A stretch of 64,000 bases of DNA. Origin: JADJVL01 sp046331545 (GTDB taxonomy: Bacteria; Acidobacteriota; Holophagae; Holophagales; Holophagaceae). The stretch is from positions 558,001 through 622,000 of the forward strand of contig JAXLQR010000002.1 of the NCBI GenBank assembly GCA_046331545.1, written 5' to 3'. The first letter of the stretch is position 1. Each line of letters begins with the position of its first letter. Positions 32,846 to 41,504 of this stretch are shown in pieces. A program made the position numbers and the translations under genes. Under the pieces are notes generated by a model that saw nothing but the letters and a program-made list of their open reading frames with translations, had not been told where the DNA came from and did no database searches.

Positions 32846-33514
32846 TCACACCCCCGTCCGCTCGGCCCCCCAGATCACCTTGTGGAGCTGCGTCTGGAAG
32901 CGCACCGGCAGGCGGTCGCGCACGATGGCCTCGGCGAGCCAGGCGGCGTCCAGCTTCCCGTGGACGGGGCTGAAGAGCACGGTGAGGTCCTTCCAGAGCC
33001 CGCGCTCGGCGCACCAGGCCTTGCTCCATTCATAGTCGGCCTCGTCCATGAGCACGAACTTCAGCTCGTCCTGGCCCGGGACCAGGTGGTCGAGGTTGGA
33101 CTCCAGCCAGCGCTCGCCCTCGCCGCTGCCGGGCGTCTTGCGATCCACGATCTTGACGACCTCCCGCGGCACTGGGGCCAGATCGTGGCTGCCGGCGGTC
33201 TCGATCGCGACCTCCACGCCCAGGCCGAGAAAGTCCCGCAGCAGCTCCGGCGCGCCGGGGATGGCCAGGGGCTCGCCGCCGGTGAGCTCCACGAAGGGGG
33301 CGTTGGGGCCCGGACGGACATCGCCCAGCAGCGCCTTCACCGCGGCGAGGATGGCTTCCTGCTCCATGAACTGCCCGTCGTAGAAGGCGTATTCCGTATC
33401 GCAGTAGACGCAGCGCAGGGGACAGCCCGTGAGGCGCACGAAGACGCAGGGACGCCCGGCGCGGGTGCCCTCGCCCTGGATGCTGTGGAAGATCTCGTTG
33501 ACCTTGAACTTCAT
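32846..33514 (-). CDS. queE: 7-carboxy-7-deazaguanine synthase
   Basis: This 222-aa radical SAM enzyme of the queuosine/preQ0 pathway converts 6-carboxytetrahydropterin to 7-carboxy-7-deazaguanine. The cluster motif is C31-x3-C35-x2-C38 (GCPLRCVYCDTEYAF), as in B. subtilis QueE. The N-terminal VNEIFHSIQGEG and the ELTGGEPL motif are canonical, and the C-terminus is compact. No other que genes are in the window. ATG at 33514 is preferred over upstream codons because MKFKVNEIF is the family start. Confidence 0.93.
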   Translation of the reverse strand: MKFKVNEIFHSIQGEGTRAGRPCVFVRLTGCPLRCVYCDTEYAFYDGQFMEQEAILAAVKALLGDVRPGPNAPFVELTGGEPLAIPGAPELLRDFLGLGVEVAIETAGSHDLAPVPREVVKIVDRKTPGSGEGERWLESNLDHLVPGQDELKFVLMDEADYEWSKAWCAERGLWKDLTVLFSPVHGKLDAAWLAEAIVRDRLPVRFQTQLHKVIWGAERTGV

Positions 33515-33597
33515 AAACGCCGGATGCCTCGCCTCCGTAGGCATTCTATCCTTCCGACCCGCGGGCCCGCTGGGGGCCTGTCCGCCCCGAGGCTCCC

Positions 33598-35799
33598 ATG
33601 CTCCGACCGATCCTTCCCTTCCTGGGCCTCGCGCTGATCGCCCAGCAGCCCGCGCCGCCGGCCCAGACCGCCCCGGCTCCGGCCCCCGACCTCGCGGGCA
33701 CCTGGGGCGGCAGCGCCAGGCTGCCCAACGGCCAGAACCTCGGCATGTCCGTCACCTTCAAGGGCGGCGGCAAGGAGCCCCTCAGCGGCACCTTCGACGT
33801 GCCCGACCAGGGCGTGAAGGGCTTCGCCCTGGGTGACATCGCCCTGGAGGGCCGCAAGCTCCGCTTCGCCGTGCCCGGCATCCCCGGCGGCCTCGCCTTC
33901 GCGGGCGAGCTGAGCGCCGACGGCCGCACCTGGACCGGCACCGGCACCCAGGGCAGCGTCAGCTTCCCCTCCACCCTGACCCGGGGCCAGGCCGTCGCGG
34001 CCACCCCCAACCCGGTGGAGCAGCACTACACCAAGCGGGAAGTGATGGTCCCCATGCGGGACGGCGTGAAGCTCTTCACGTCCATCTACCTCCCCAAGGA
34101 CGCCTCGAAGCCCCGACCCATCCTGCTCATGCGCACCCCCTACGGCGTCGGGCCCTACGGCCCGGACAAGTTCCGCCGCGGCGTCGGACCCTCCCCGCTC
34201 TTCCAGGACCAGGGCTACATCGTGGCCTACCAGGACGTGCGCGGCCGCTTCATGAGCGAGGGCGACTTCGTGGACGTGCGCCCCGCCAACCCGGCCAAGG
34301 GGCCCCGGGACATCGACGAGAGCACGGACACCTGGGACACCGTGGACTGGCTGGTGAAGAACCTCGAGGCCAACAACGGCAAGGTGGGCCTGTGGGGGAT
34401 CAGCTATCCCGGCCACTACGCCGCCCAGGCCCTCGTGGCCTCCCATCCCGCCCTGGTGGCGGTCTCCCCCCAGGCCCCGATGATGGACCTCTGGACCGGG
34501 GACGACAGCTACCACAACGGCGCCTTCCAACTCGCGGCGAACTTCAGCTTCTTCACCTTCTTCAACCCCGTGCGGGAGAAGCCCACGCCGGAGAACCCGC
34601 GGCCCATCCAGATCCCCGCCCGGGACGGCTACCGCTGGTTCCTGGAGCAGGGCCCCCTCGGGAACCTCGAGAAGGTCCTGGAGGGCCGGGGCACGATCTG
34701 GCGGGACTACATCGCCCACAACACCTTCGACGCCTACTGGCAGGCCCGGGACCTCCGGCCGCGCATGAAGGACGTGAAGCCCGCCGTGCTCACCGTGGGC
34801 GGCTGGTTCGACGCCGAGGACCTCTTCGGCCCCCTGGCCCTCTACCGCGCCCTCGAGGCCCGGAGCCCCGCCACCGACCACCGCCTCGTCATGGGCCCCT
34901 GGACCCACGGCCAGTGGGCCAGCGGCGACGGCTCCCGCATCGGCAACGCCGTCTTCGGCGCCAAGACCAGCGCCTGGTACCAGAAGGAGATCGAGTTCCG
35001 CTTCTTCCAGGAGCATCTCAGGGGCGAGAAGGACCCCGCCGCCGCGCCCCTCGCCAGGGTGAACGCCTTCGCCACCGGCGCCAACGAATGGAAGGCCTTC
35101 GAGACGTGGCCCCCGAAGGCCGCGCAGCCCCTCAGCCTCTACTTCCATGCCGACGGCCGCCTGGACTTCGAGAAGCCCGGGGTGGCCAAGGCCTTCGCCG
35201 AGTACGTCTCGGATCCCGCCAAGCCCGTGCCCTACACCCAGGAGATCACCTTCGGCTACACCCGGGACTACATGACCGAGGACCAGCGCTTCGCGTCCAC
35301 GCGGCCCGACGTCCTCGTCTTCCAGACCGCGCCCCTCGCCGAGGACCTCACCCTCGCGGGCCCCGTGAAGCCCGAGCTCTTCGTGAGCACCACCGGCACC
35401 GACGCGGACTGGATCGTCAAGCTCATCGACGTCTTCCCCGACGACGCGAAGGACCCCGAGAACAGCCCCAAGGGCTGGCACGCCGGCGGCTACCAGATGC
35501 TGGTGCGGGGCGACGCCCTGCGCGGCAAGTTCCGGGACGACCCCTCGAAGCCCAGGCCCTACCAGCCCAACGTGCCCACGCGCTCGGCCTTCACGATCCC
35601 CGACGTGTTCCACACCTTCAAGAAGGGCCACCGCGTCATGGTCCAGGTGCAGTCCTCCTGGTTCCCGCTGGTGGACCGCAATCCCCAGGTCTTCATCGAC
35701 ATCGCCAAGGCCAAGGCCTCGGACTTCCGCAAGGCCACCCACCGCGTCTTCACGGAGGCCGGCCGTCCCTCCCGCCTGGAGGTGCTGCAGCTGAAGTAG
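33598..35799 (+). CDS. CocE/NonD-family serine hydrolase
   Basis: This 733-aa secreted enzyme has a signal peptide (about 1-15). An extra N-terminal beta-rich module of about 100 residues (30-130) is followed by the X-Pro dipeptidyl-peptidase S15-like alpha/beta hydrolase domain from about 145. The nucleophile is Ser269 in GLWGISYPGHYAAQ. The C-terminal jelly-roll domain (PepX_C) covers about 500-730. Family members hydrolyse esters, amides or glutaryl side chains; the substrate is not predictable. The N-terminal module is not part of the usual family layout. Confidence 0.87.
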   Translation: MLRPILPFLGLALIAQQPAPPAQTAPAPAPDLAGTWGGSARLPNGQNLGMSVTFKGGGKEPLSGTFDVPDQGVKGFALGDIALEGRKLRFAVPGIPGGLAFAGELSADGRTWTGTGTQGSVSFPSTLTRGQAVAATPNPVEQHYTKREVMVPMRDGVKLFTSIYLPKDASKPRPILLMRTPYGVGPYGPDKFRRGVGPSPLFQDQGYIVAYQDVRGRFMSEGDFVDVRPANPAKGPRDIDESTDTWDTVDWLVKNLEANNGKVGLWGISYPGHYAAQALVASHPALVAVSPQAPMMDLWTGDDSYHNGAFQLAANFSFFTFFNPVREKPTPENPRPIQIPARDGYRWFLEQGPLGNLEKVLEGRGTIWRDYIAHNTFDAYWQARDLRPRMKDVKPAVLTVGGWFDAEDLFGPLALYRALEARSPATDHRLVMGPWTHGQWASGDGSRIGNAVFGAKTSAWYQKEIEFRFFQEHLRGEKDPAAAPLARVNAFATGANEWKAFETWPPKAAQPLSLYFHADGRLDFEKPGVAKAFAEYVSDPAKPVPYTQEITFGYTRDYMTEDQRFASTRPDVLVFQTAPLAEDLTLAGPVKPELFVSTTGTDADWIVKLIDVFPDDAKDPENSPKGWHAGGYQMLVRGDALRGKFRDDPSKPRPYQPNVPTRSAFTIPDVFHTFKKGHRVMVQVQSSWFPLVDRNPQVFIDIAKAKASDFRKATHRVFTEAGRPSRLEVLQLK

Positions 35800-35801
35800 G
35801 C

Positions 35802-36512
35802 CTAGAGGCTCCAGCCGCCGTCGAGGGTGAGCACCGCGCCGGTGAGGGTGGGGCTCGCCGCCACGAAGTCCAGGGCCCGCGCCAGCTCCGCCACCGAGCC
35901 GGTGCGGCCCAGGGGCGTGGCCCTCGCCAGGGCGGCCGCGTCGCTGGCCGCGTCAGGCAGCACGGTGCCCAGGGCGTGGCCGGCCACCCGCACCCGCGGG
36001 GCCAGCACCCTGGCGAGGCCGGGGACCAGGGCCGCCAGGGCGGCCTTGGAGGCGCTGTAGGGCAGCCGCGAGGGGAAGGGTCGGTGGATGGCGGCGTCGA
36101 GGAGGAACTGCAGGGTGCCGCCCTCCGCGAGCCGGGGGGCCAGGGCCTGGGCGGCCAGCAGGGGGAAGGTGAGGTTCACGGACCAGAGCGGGTCCAGGGC
36201 CTCCGCCGTCCAGGTGCCGAGGGGCTGGACGGGGAAGACGCCCGCCACGATCACCGCCGCCCCCGGTTCAAGGCCTTCCGCCCCCAGGGAATCGAGGTCT
36301 GCCATCATCGTGGAACCAAACTCCGGGTCCCGCGCATCCCAGCGCCAGGCGCGGACTTCCGTTGACAAGCTTTCCAGCCAGGACTCTTCTCCTTCCCAGC
36401 CCCGGGAACTGGTCAGCACCAGGTTCCGATCCGGGGCCAGGGCTTCCGCCAGGGCCCGGCCCACCCGGGACCGTCCGCCCACCAGAACCCACCAATCCCT
36501 TCGCCCGTCCAT
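35802..36512 (-). CDS. Short-chain dehydrogenase/reductase
   Basis: This 236-aa NAD(P)-dependent SDR has the N-terminal nucleotide motif GGRSRVGRALAEAL (TGxxxGxG variant), the catalytic YSASK (LPYSASKAALA) and the C-terminal TGAVLTLDGGWSL. The GRTG substrate-loop region and size recall FolM/pteridine reductase-like SDRs, but the exact substrate is unclear. Divergent from the SpoIIE-type phosphatase gene with 34 bp between starts. Starts at ATG 36512; an upstream extension is possible but would overlap the neighbour. Confidence 0.85.
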   Translation of the reverse strand: MDGRRDWWVLVGGRSRVGRALAEALAPDRNLVLTSSRGWEGEESWLESLSTEVRAWRWDARDPEFGSTMMADLDSLGAEGLEPGAAVIVAGVFPVQPLGTWTAEALDPLWSVNLTFPLLAAQALAPRLAEGGTLQFLLDAAIHRPFPSRLPYSASKAALAALVPGLARVLAPRVRVAGHALGTVLPDAASDAAALARATPLGRTGSVAELARALDFVAASPTLTGAVLTLDGGWSL

Positions 36513-36546
36513 CCGTATCCACTCCGGAATCCTCCCAGGGTAGCCC

Positions 36547-39141
36547 TTGTCCCCCGACCTCAAACGCAGCCGCTGGCGGCTGATCCTCCTCAGCCTCGTG
36601 GCCCTGGTGCTCTCCCTGGGGACCTTCTACGCCACCCAGGGGCCCTACGCCTTCTCCGACGACCAGTGCACCTGGAAGGTGGAGCAGGGCCGGATCATGA
36701 TCCGGGAGATCCTGCCCGGCGGCGTGGCGGAGGAGGCCGGACTGCTCGAGGGCGACCAGCTCGTGGCCATCCAGGGCAAGGTCTTCAAGGGCAACAACGC
36801 CGGCGTCCGCGAGGCCCAGAGCCTCATCAACGCCCGCACCGAGGGCACCGTGCTCGTCTACACGGTGGTGCGCCGGATCGAGGGGCAGGACCAGACCCTC
36901 TACCTGCCCCTGCGCCTAGTGAAGCCCCTGGACGTGGGCCGGCTGATCCAGATGGCGACGGGCCTGCTCTTCTGGATGCTGGGCCTGCTGGTGGTGGCCT
37001 CCAGCCCCCAGCGCAAGGTCTCGCGGCTCTTCTTCTACCTCTCCCTGGCCTTCCTCCTCTTCCCGGCGGGGCGGCTCACCTTCCAGGGCAACCTGCCCGG
37101 CTGGATCCTGGCCGCCATCATCACCACGGCCTTCACCGTCCGGGCGGTGCTGCCGCCCCTGCTCATCCAGTTCTTCCTCCGCTTCCCCTACCCCTTCCAG
37201 GCCCGCCGGAACCGCCGGCTGATCACCGGCGTCTACGGCTTCTTCATCGTCGACGCGGTCCTCAACGTGATCGGCTTCCTCCTCCGCCAGAGCGGGGAGC
37301 GCTTCTTCAAGGGCCTCGGCATCGAGCAGGCGCCCGCGTGGCTGCCCGCCTTCGTGAAGGCCAGCTTCATCGCCCAGGTCGCGTCCAACACGATCTTCAT
37401 CGGCGCCGTCGGGGTGGCGGTGACGCTCTTCATCCGCGGCACCTTCAAGCTCGACGAGCGGCGCCGCCGCAGCCTCCTCCCCGCCCTGCTGATGGTGCTG
37501 GCGGTCTGCGTGGACCTGCTGGCCCTGAACGCCATGGGCCTGATGCCCCGCTTCCAGACGCTCATCTTCCAGCGCCAGGCCTGGGTCTTCCTGGTGCCCC
37601 TGCCCCTCCTGCCCCTGGCCTTCGCCTACGCGGTGGTGCGCCACGGGCTCTTCGAGATCCGCCGCACCATCCTGCGGTGGATCTCCTACTTCGCCATCCT
37701 CGGCACCGTGGTGGCCCTCTACTTCGCCGCCCTGGCCTGGGTCTTCGGCCGCACCCTGTCGAGCATCCCGCCGGCCTGGGCCGGCGTGCTGGTGGGCCTC
37801 TCCGCCCTGCCCATCGGCTGGGTGCTGCGCCGCCTCGTGGTCACCCTGCGCCGCTTCTTCCGCCGGGATCTCCACACCGCGCGGCAGGTGCTGCTGGGCA
37901 GCCTGCGGGAGGGCCAGCTCCGCCTCTCCGACGAGGCCTTCCTGCGGGTCTTCACCGAGGCCCTCAAGGAGGCCTTCCGCCCCAGCGCCCTCCACGTGCA
38001 GCCCGTGGCGGCCGGCGCCCTCCTCCTGCCGCCGGCGGAGACCTCCCGGGGCCAGCACCTCCCCGCGAGGCCCCTGCCCCTGCCGCCGGGGCTGCTGCGC
38101 CATGCCCGGGAGAACCGCGAGGTGGTGCTGGGCCTCTCCGGGGAGGAGGCGGGCTGGATCCTGGAGGCGGGCCCCGACTACCGCGCCCACGTGGACGCCC
38201 TGGAGGTGCAGCTCCTCGTGCTCGTCATGGTGGACGAGCAGCCCGAGCGGGCCATCCTCATGGGCGGCAAGTTCGCGGAGCTGAACTACGGCCGCGAGGA
38301 CCGGGAGCTGCTGCGCGAGGCCTCCATCCAGGCGGGCCTGCAGCTGGAGGCGGCCGCCCTCCACCGCCGCCTCATGGACCAGGGACGCCTCGAGCAGGAA
38401 CTCCAGACCGCCCGGCGCATCCAGGAGAGCCTCGTCACCACCTGCCCGCCCGAGATGCCGGGCTTCAGCCTCGCCCTGCGCCTGGACCCCGCCTTCGAGA
38501 CCGGCGGCGACCTGCTCTGGGTGAAGGCCCTGGCCCCGGCGGAGGACGGCGCGAAGCGCTGGCTGGCCGCGGTGGGCGACGTGAGCGGCAAGGGCATGGC
38601 CGCCGCCCTCTACATGAGCCAGGCCACGGCCCTGCTGGAATTCGCCACCCAGCGCCAGGACCGGCCCCTGGAGGAGATCCTCCACTGCCTCGACGACGCC
38701 CTCCGGAACCTCATGGGCTCCCGCGACTTCCTCACCCTCGCGCTGCTGGAATGGGACGAGCGGGGCCGCTTCCGGCTCGCCCGCGCCGGCCACCCGCCGG
38801 CGCTGCTGGTGCAGGGGGCGAAGCCCGGCGAGGCCCGAGCCCTGAGCCCCCACGGCCGGGGTCTGGGCCTGCGCCCCGCGGGGCCCCGGGACTGGGAGAT
38901 CGTGGACGGCCAGCTGGGCCCGAAGGAATGGCTGGTGCTCCACAGCGACGGCCTCACCGAGGCCATGGGCCGGAACGGCGAGCTCTACGGCCTGGACCGC
39001 TTCCTGGCCCAGCTCCAGCGCTTCTGGGGCACGGGCTCGGCGCGCGCGGCCTGCGAAGCGCTTTTCCGCGACGTTTCCGGCTTCGAGGCGCAGAATAGGG
39101 ACGACCGCACCCTGCTCATCCTCGCCCGCGAAGCCGCATGA
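36547..39141 (+). CDS. Membrane SpoIIE/PP2C-type phosphatase with PDZ and GAF-like domains
   Basis: This 864-aa protein starts at TTG. An N-terminal membrane helix (about 10-30) is followed by a PDZ domain (about 45-115, ILPGGVAEEAGLLEGDQLVAI). About eight further membrane helices extend to residue 430, then a cytoplasmic GAF-like region (about 450-610). The PP2C/SpoIIE domain spans about 625-862 with ETGGDLLW, GDVSGKGMAAALYM, LHSDGLTEAMG and NRDDRTLL, which carry the metal-binding aspartates. It should dephosphorylate Ser/Thr phosphoproteins such as anti-anti-sigma factors. Counterbalance for the kinases here is inference. Confidence 0.9.
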   Translation: MSPDLKRSRWRLILLSLVALVLSLGTFYATQGPYAFSDDQCTWKVEQGRIMIREILPGGVAEEAGLLEGDQLVAIQGKVFKGNNAGVREAQSLINARTEGTVLVYTVVRRIEGQDQTLYLPLRLVKPLDVGRLIQMATGLLFWMLGLLVVASSPQRKVSRLFFYLSLAFLLFPAGRLTFQGNLPGWILAAIITTAFTVRAVLPPLLIQFFLRFPYPFQARRNRRLITGVYGFFIVDAVLNVIGFLLRQSGERFFKGLGIEQAPAWLPAFVKASFIAQVASNTIFIGAVGVAVTLFIRGTFKLDERRRRSLLPALLMVLAVCVDLLALNAMGLMPRFQTLIFQRQAWVFLVPLPLLPLAFAYAVVRHGLFEIRRTILRWISYFAILGTVVALYFAALAWVFGRTLSSIPPAWAGVLVGLSALPIGWVLRRLVVTLRRFFRRDLHTARQVLLGSLREGQLRLSDEAFLRVFTEALKEAFRPSALHVQPVAAGALLLPPAETSRGQHLPARPLPLPPGLLRHARENREVVLGLSGEEAGWILEAGPDYRAHVDALEVQLLVLVMVDEQPERAILMGGKFAELNYGREDRELLREASIQAGLQLEAAALHRRLMDQGRLEQELQTARRIQESLVTTCPPEMPGFSLALRLDPAFETGGDLLWVKALAPAEDGAKRWLAAVGDVSGKGMAAALYMSQATALLEFATQRQDRPLEEILHCLDDALRNLMGSRDFLTLALLEWDERGRFRLARAGHPPALLVQGAKPGEARALSPHGRGLGLRPAGPRDWEIVDGQLGPKEWLVLHSDGLTEAMGRNGELYGLDRFLAQLQRFWGTGSARAACEALFRDVSGFEAQNRDDRTLLILAREAA

Positions 39142-39731
39142 CCGATCCCGTCGAACCCTCCCGTCCCGCCCCGACGCCCGCGCCCCCGGCCACGCCGACC
39201 CCCGCGCCCCGGGCACCGTCGATCCCGGCCTGGCCCATGGCCCTGCTGACCGGCATCCTCGCGGCCCAGCTCGGGCTGGCCTGGATCCAGGGACGCATGC
39301 TGAACCGCCAGCACGCCCAGCTCCTGGAGATGCGCGAGGACATCCAGGGCCTCGCGGAGGCCCTCGAGCAGGCCACCGCCGACCCCGGCGTGGAGGAGGA
39401 CAGCCTCGCCCCGGCCCGCCGGCCCCGGCACCGGATCCGCCCCGCCGGCGACCTGCGCCGCGCCGCCTTCCGCCTCCGCCAGGAGGAGAAGCCGGAGCAG
39501 GATCCCGCGGCGAAGGAGCTGGAGGCGGTGCGGCAGAGCCAGGAGAAGGCGGTCAAGGACGCGAAGGTGGCCCAGCGGAAGCTGTCCGTCGCCGCCGCCG
39601 CCCAGCGGGCCGAGCGGGCCGAGAAGGTGGACAACGCCTCGAAGGGCTTCATGTGGGCCGTCCTCGGCGCGGCGGTCATCCTCTTCGGCGCCTATGCCGC
39701 CCGCGGATTCATCCGCCGCCAGCGGGGCTAG
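39138..39731 (+). CDS. Hypothetical bitopic coiled-coil protein
   Basis: This 197-aa protein overlaps the phosphatase stop by 4 nt (ATGA), so coupled. Pro/Ala-rich N-terminus (1-32), membrane helix (about 35-53), long charged alpha-helical region with heptad character (58-165; EKAVKDAKVAQRKLSVAAAAQRAERAEK), and a C-terminal membrane helix (about 170-188) ending in basic residues. Both ends in the cytoplasm and a coiled loop outside, or the reverse. No family recognised; may act with the phosphatase. Confidence 0.65.
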   Translation: MTDPVEPSRPAPTPAPPATPTPAPRAPSIPAWPMALLTGILAAQLGLAWIQGRMLNRQHAQLLEMREDIQGLAEALEQATADPGVEEDSLAPARRPRHRIRPAGDLRRAAFRLRQEEKPEQDPAAKELEAVRQSQEKAVKDAKVAQRKLSVAAAAQRAERAEKVDNASKGFMWAVLGAAVILFGAYAARGFIRRQRG

Positions 39732-39735
39732 GGCT

Positions 39736-40530
39736 GTGTCCCTCCACGACTACCTCCAGCGGGACCCCGGCTGCGCCGCCCTCGCCGAGGGCGCCATCCA
39801 CGCCGTCTCGCCGCTGCTGGAGGACACGGACCCCGCGCCGACCCTGGACCTGCTGGAGGCCTGGGCCTTCGACCTCGCCGGCCGGATGCCCCTGCCCTGG
39901 GACACCGGCGAGGCCCTGGACGTGCTCAACGACTTCCTCTTCCGGCACCACGCCCTGCGCGGGGACCGGCAGCACTACGACGACCCCCGCAACGCGGTGC
40001 TCCCGATGGTCCTGGCCCGCAAGCGCGGGCTGCCCATCGCCCTCTCCATCCTCTGGATCGACGTGGCCCGGCGCATGGGCCTCGACGGCGTGGGGATCGG
40101 GCTTCCGGGGCACTTCATCACCGCCCTGCGGACCCCTGGCGGCCTCCTCTGCGTGGACCCCTTCCATGGCGGCCGCGCCGTGGGGGACGAGGAGGCCTCG
40201 GCCCTGGTGCACCAGGCCACCGGCGGCCGGGTGGAATACCATCCGGCCATGCTCCGGCCCGCCTCCCACCGGGCCATCCTCACCCGCCTCGTGCGCAACC
40301 TGCACCTGCGTTTCGTGAAGGTGGAGGCGTGGGACGAGGCCCTCTGGACCGCGACTCACCTCCTCATGCTGGACCCCGAGGACCCGCTGCCCTACAAGGA
40401 GCGCGCCCTGGTGCACCTCAAGCGCGGCGCCCTCTGGCAGGCGCTCGAGGATTTCAAGGTGGCGCTGGCCAAGGCCCGGGAGGAGGACCCGGAGGTCACG
40501 CGGTGGGTGCGGAAGCTCGAGAAGCAGTAG
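39736..40530 (+). CDS. SirB1-family transglutaminase-like/TPR protein
   Basis: This 264-aa protein has the SirB1 N-terminal transglutaminase-like fold (LNDFLFRHHALRGD, YDDPRNAVLPMVLARKRGLPIALSILW, VGLPGHFITALRT, VDPFHGG) followed by a TPR-like C-terminus (WDEALWTATHLLMLDPEDPLPYKERALVHLKRG). The catalytic Cys of transglutaminases is replaced, as is usual in this family. GTG start at 39736, 5 bp after the previous stop. Biological role poorly known. Confidence 0.83.
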   Translation: MSLHDYLQRDPGCAALAEGAIHAVSPLLEDTDPAPTLDLLEAWAFDLAGRMPLPWDTGEALDVLNDFLFRHHALRGDRQHYDDPRNAVLPMVLARKRGLPIALSILWIDVARRMGLDGVGIGLPGHFITALRTPGGLLCVDPFHGGRAVGDEEASALVHQATGGRVEYHPAMLRPASHRAILTRLVRNLHLRFVKVEAWDEALWTATHLLMLDPEDPLPYKERALVHLKRGALWQALEDFKVALAKAREEDPEVTRWVRKLEKQ

Positions 40531-41492
40531 GTCCGGCCCTGCCGTGGCTCGAGGCCTGGTGGCACCGGCGCCGGCAGGGGCTCGCCGTGGACGCGGCCTT
40601 CCTCGCCGGGGAGCGGGCCCTCCTGGCCTGCCTCGAACTCGGCACGCACGAAGTGTGGCGCGCCCTGCACCAGGAGGCGGACACCCTCGGGGCCTTCCTG
40701 GCCTGGGTCCGGTCGCGCCGGGGCGGCGGAACCCTCGAGGAGGGCCTCCAGCGCTTCGGCGGCTGGCTGCGGGACGGGGGCTTCCCCGCGGCGGACCTGG
40801 CGCCGGGGGGCCGGCTGGGCCCGGAGGAACGGGCGGCCTGGCATCGCGACGGCTACCTCCGGGTCCCGGCCGCGGTGCCCGGGGCGCTCTGCGACGCGCT
40901 GGTGGAGGAGGTCTCGCGGCACCTCGCCCTCGATCCCGGCGATCCGGAGACGTGGTACCGGCCCCACCCCGACTGGCAGGGCCTGATGGTGCAGCGCTGC
41001 CACGGGCCCGCCCTGGAGGCCCTGCGGCACCATCCGGCCCTCCGGGCCGTCTTCGCCGACCTCCACGGCACGGACCGCCTGCTCCCGGCCTGCGAGAAGG
41101 TGAGCGTGAACCCGCCGGAGACCGCCCGGTGGCGCTTCCGGGGGAGCCCCCTGCACTGGGACGTGGACCCGGACCATCCCGTGGACCTGGCCCGCGACCC
41201 TTCCCACGTGCGGCCCTACGCCATCCAGGGCCTGGTCTACCTGGTGGACGTGCCCCCGGACCTCGGGCCGCTGGTGCTCGTCCCGGGCTTCCACCACGGC
41301 TTCACGGCCTACGTCGCCGCCGCGGGCGGGCTCGGCCCCGCCCACGAGGCGGTGCGGCGGGATACCGATCCCATCGCCGTCCCCGGGGGCAAGGGCGACC
41401 TGGTGGCGTGGCACCAGGCCCTGCCGCACGCCGCCTCCCCCAACCGCGGGGAGCGCCCGCGCTTCGCGGCCTACGTGAGCTTCTGCATGTGA
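40503..41492 (+). CDS. Phytanoyl-CoA dioxygenase-like protein
   Basis: This 329-aa protein from GTG 40503, which has GGAGG 7-11 nt upstream within the SirB1-like gene, overlaps that gene by 28 bp. An alternative GTG at 40587 would give 301 aa. The second half has Fe(II)/2-oxoglutarate dioxygenase features: LGPEERAAWHRDGYLRVPAAVPGALC (PhyH start), LHWDVDPDHP (His-x-Asp iron ligands), GPLVLVPGFHHGF, and the distal His in AWHQALPHAASPN. The first 110 residues are Leu/Arg-rich and unassigned. Substrate unknown. Confidence 0.72.
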   Translation: MGAEAREAVGPALPWLEAWWHRRRQGLAVDAAFLAGERALLACLELGTHEVWRALHQEADTLGAFLAWVRSRRGGGTLEEGLQRFGGWLRDGGFPAADLAPGGRLGPEERAAWHRDGYLRVPAAVPGALCDALVEEVSRHLALDPGDPETWYRPHPDWQGLMVQRCHGPALEALRHHPALRAVFADLHGTDRLLPACEKVSVNPPETARWRFRGSPLHWDVDPDHPVDLARDPSHVRPYAIQGLVYLVDVPPDLGPLVLVPGFHHGFTAYVAAAGGLGPAHEAVRRDTDPIAVPGGKGDLVAWHQALPHAASPNRGERPRFAAYVSFCM

Positions 41493-41504
41493 AGGTGGGG
41501 CAGC

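Noticed and set aside
40587..41492. GTG at 40587 as the start of the dioxygenase-like gene
   Set aside because: It has an acceptable AGGGG site, but GTG 40503 has a better GGAGG at correct spacing and extends the open frame. Kept only as an alternative.
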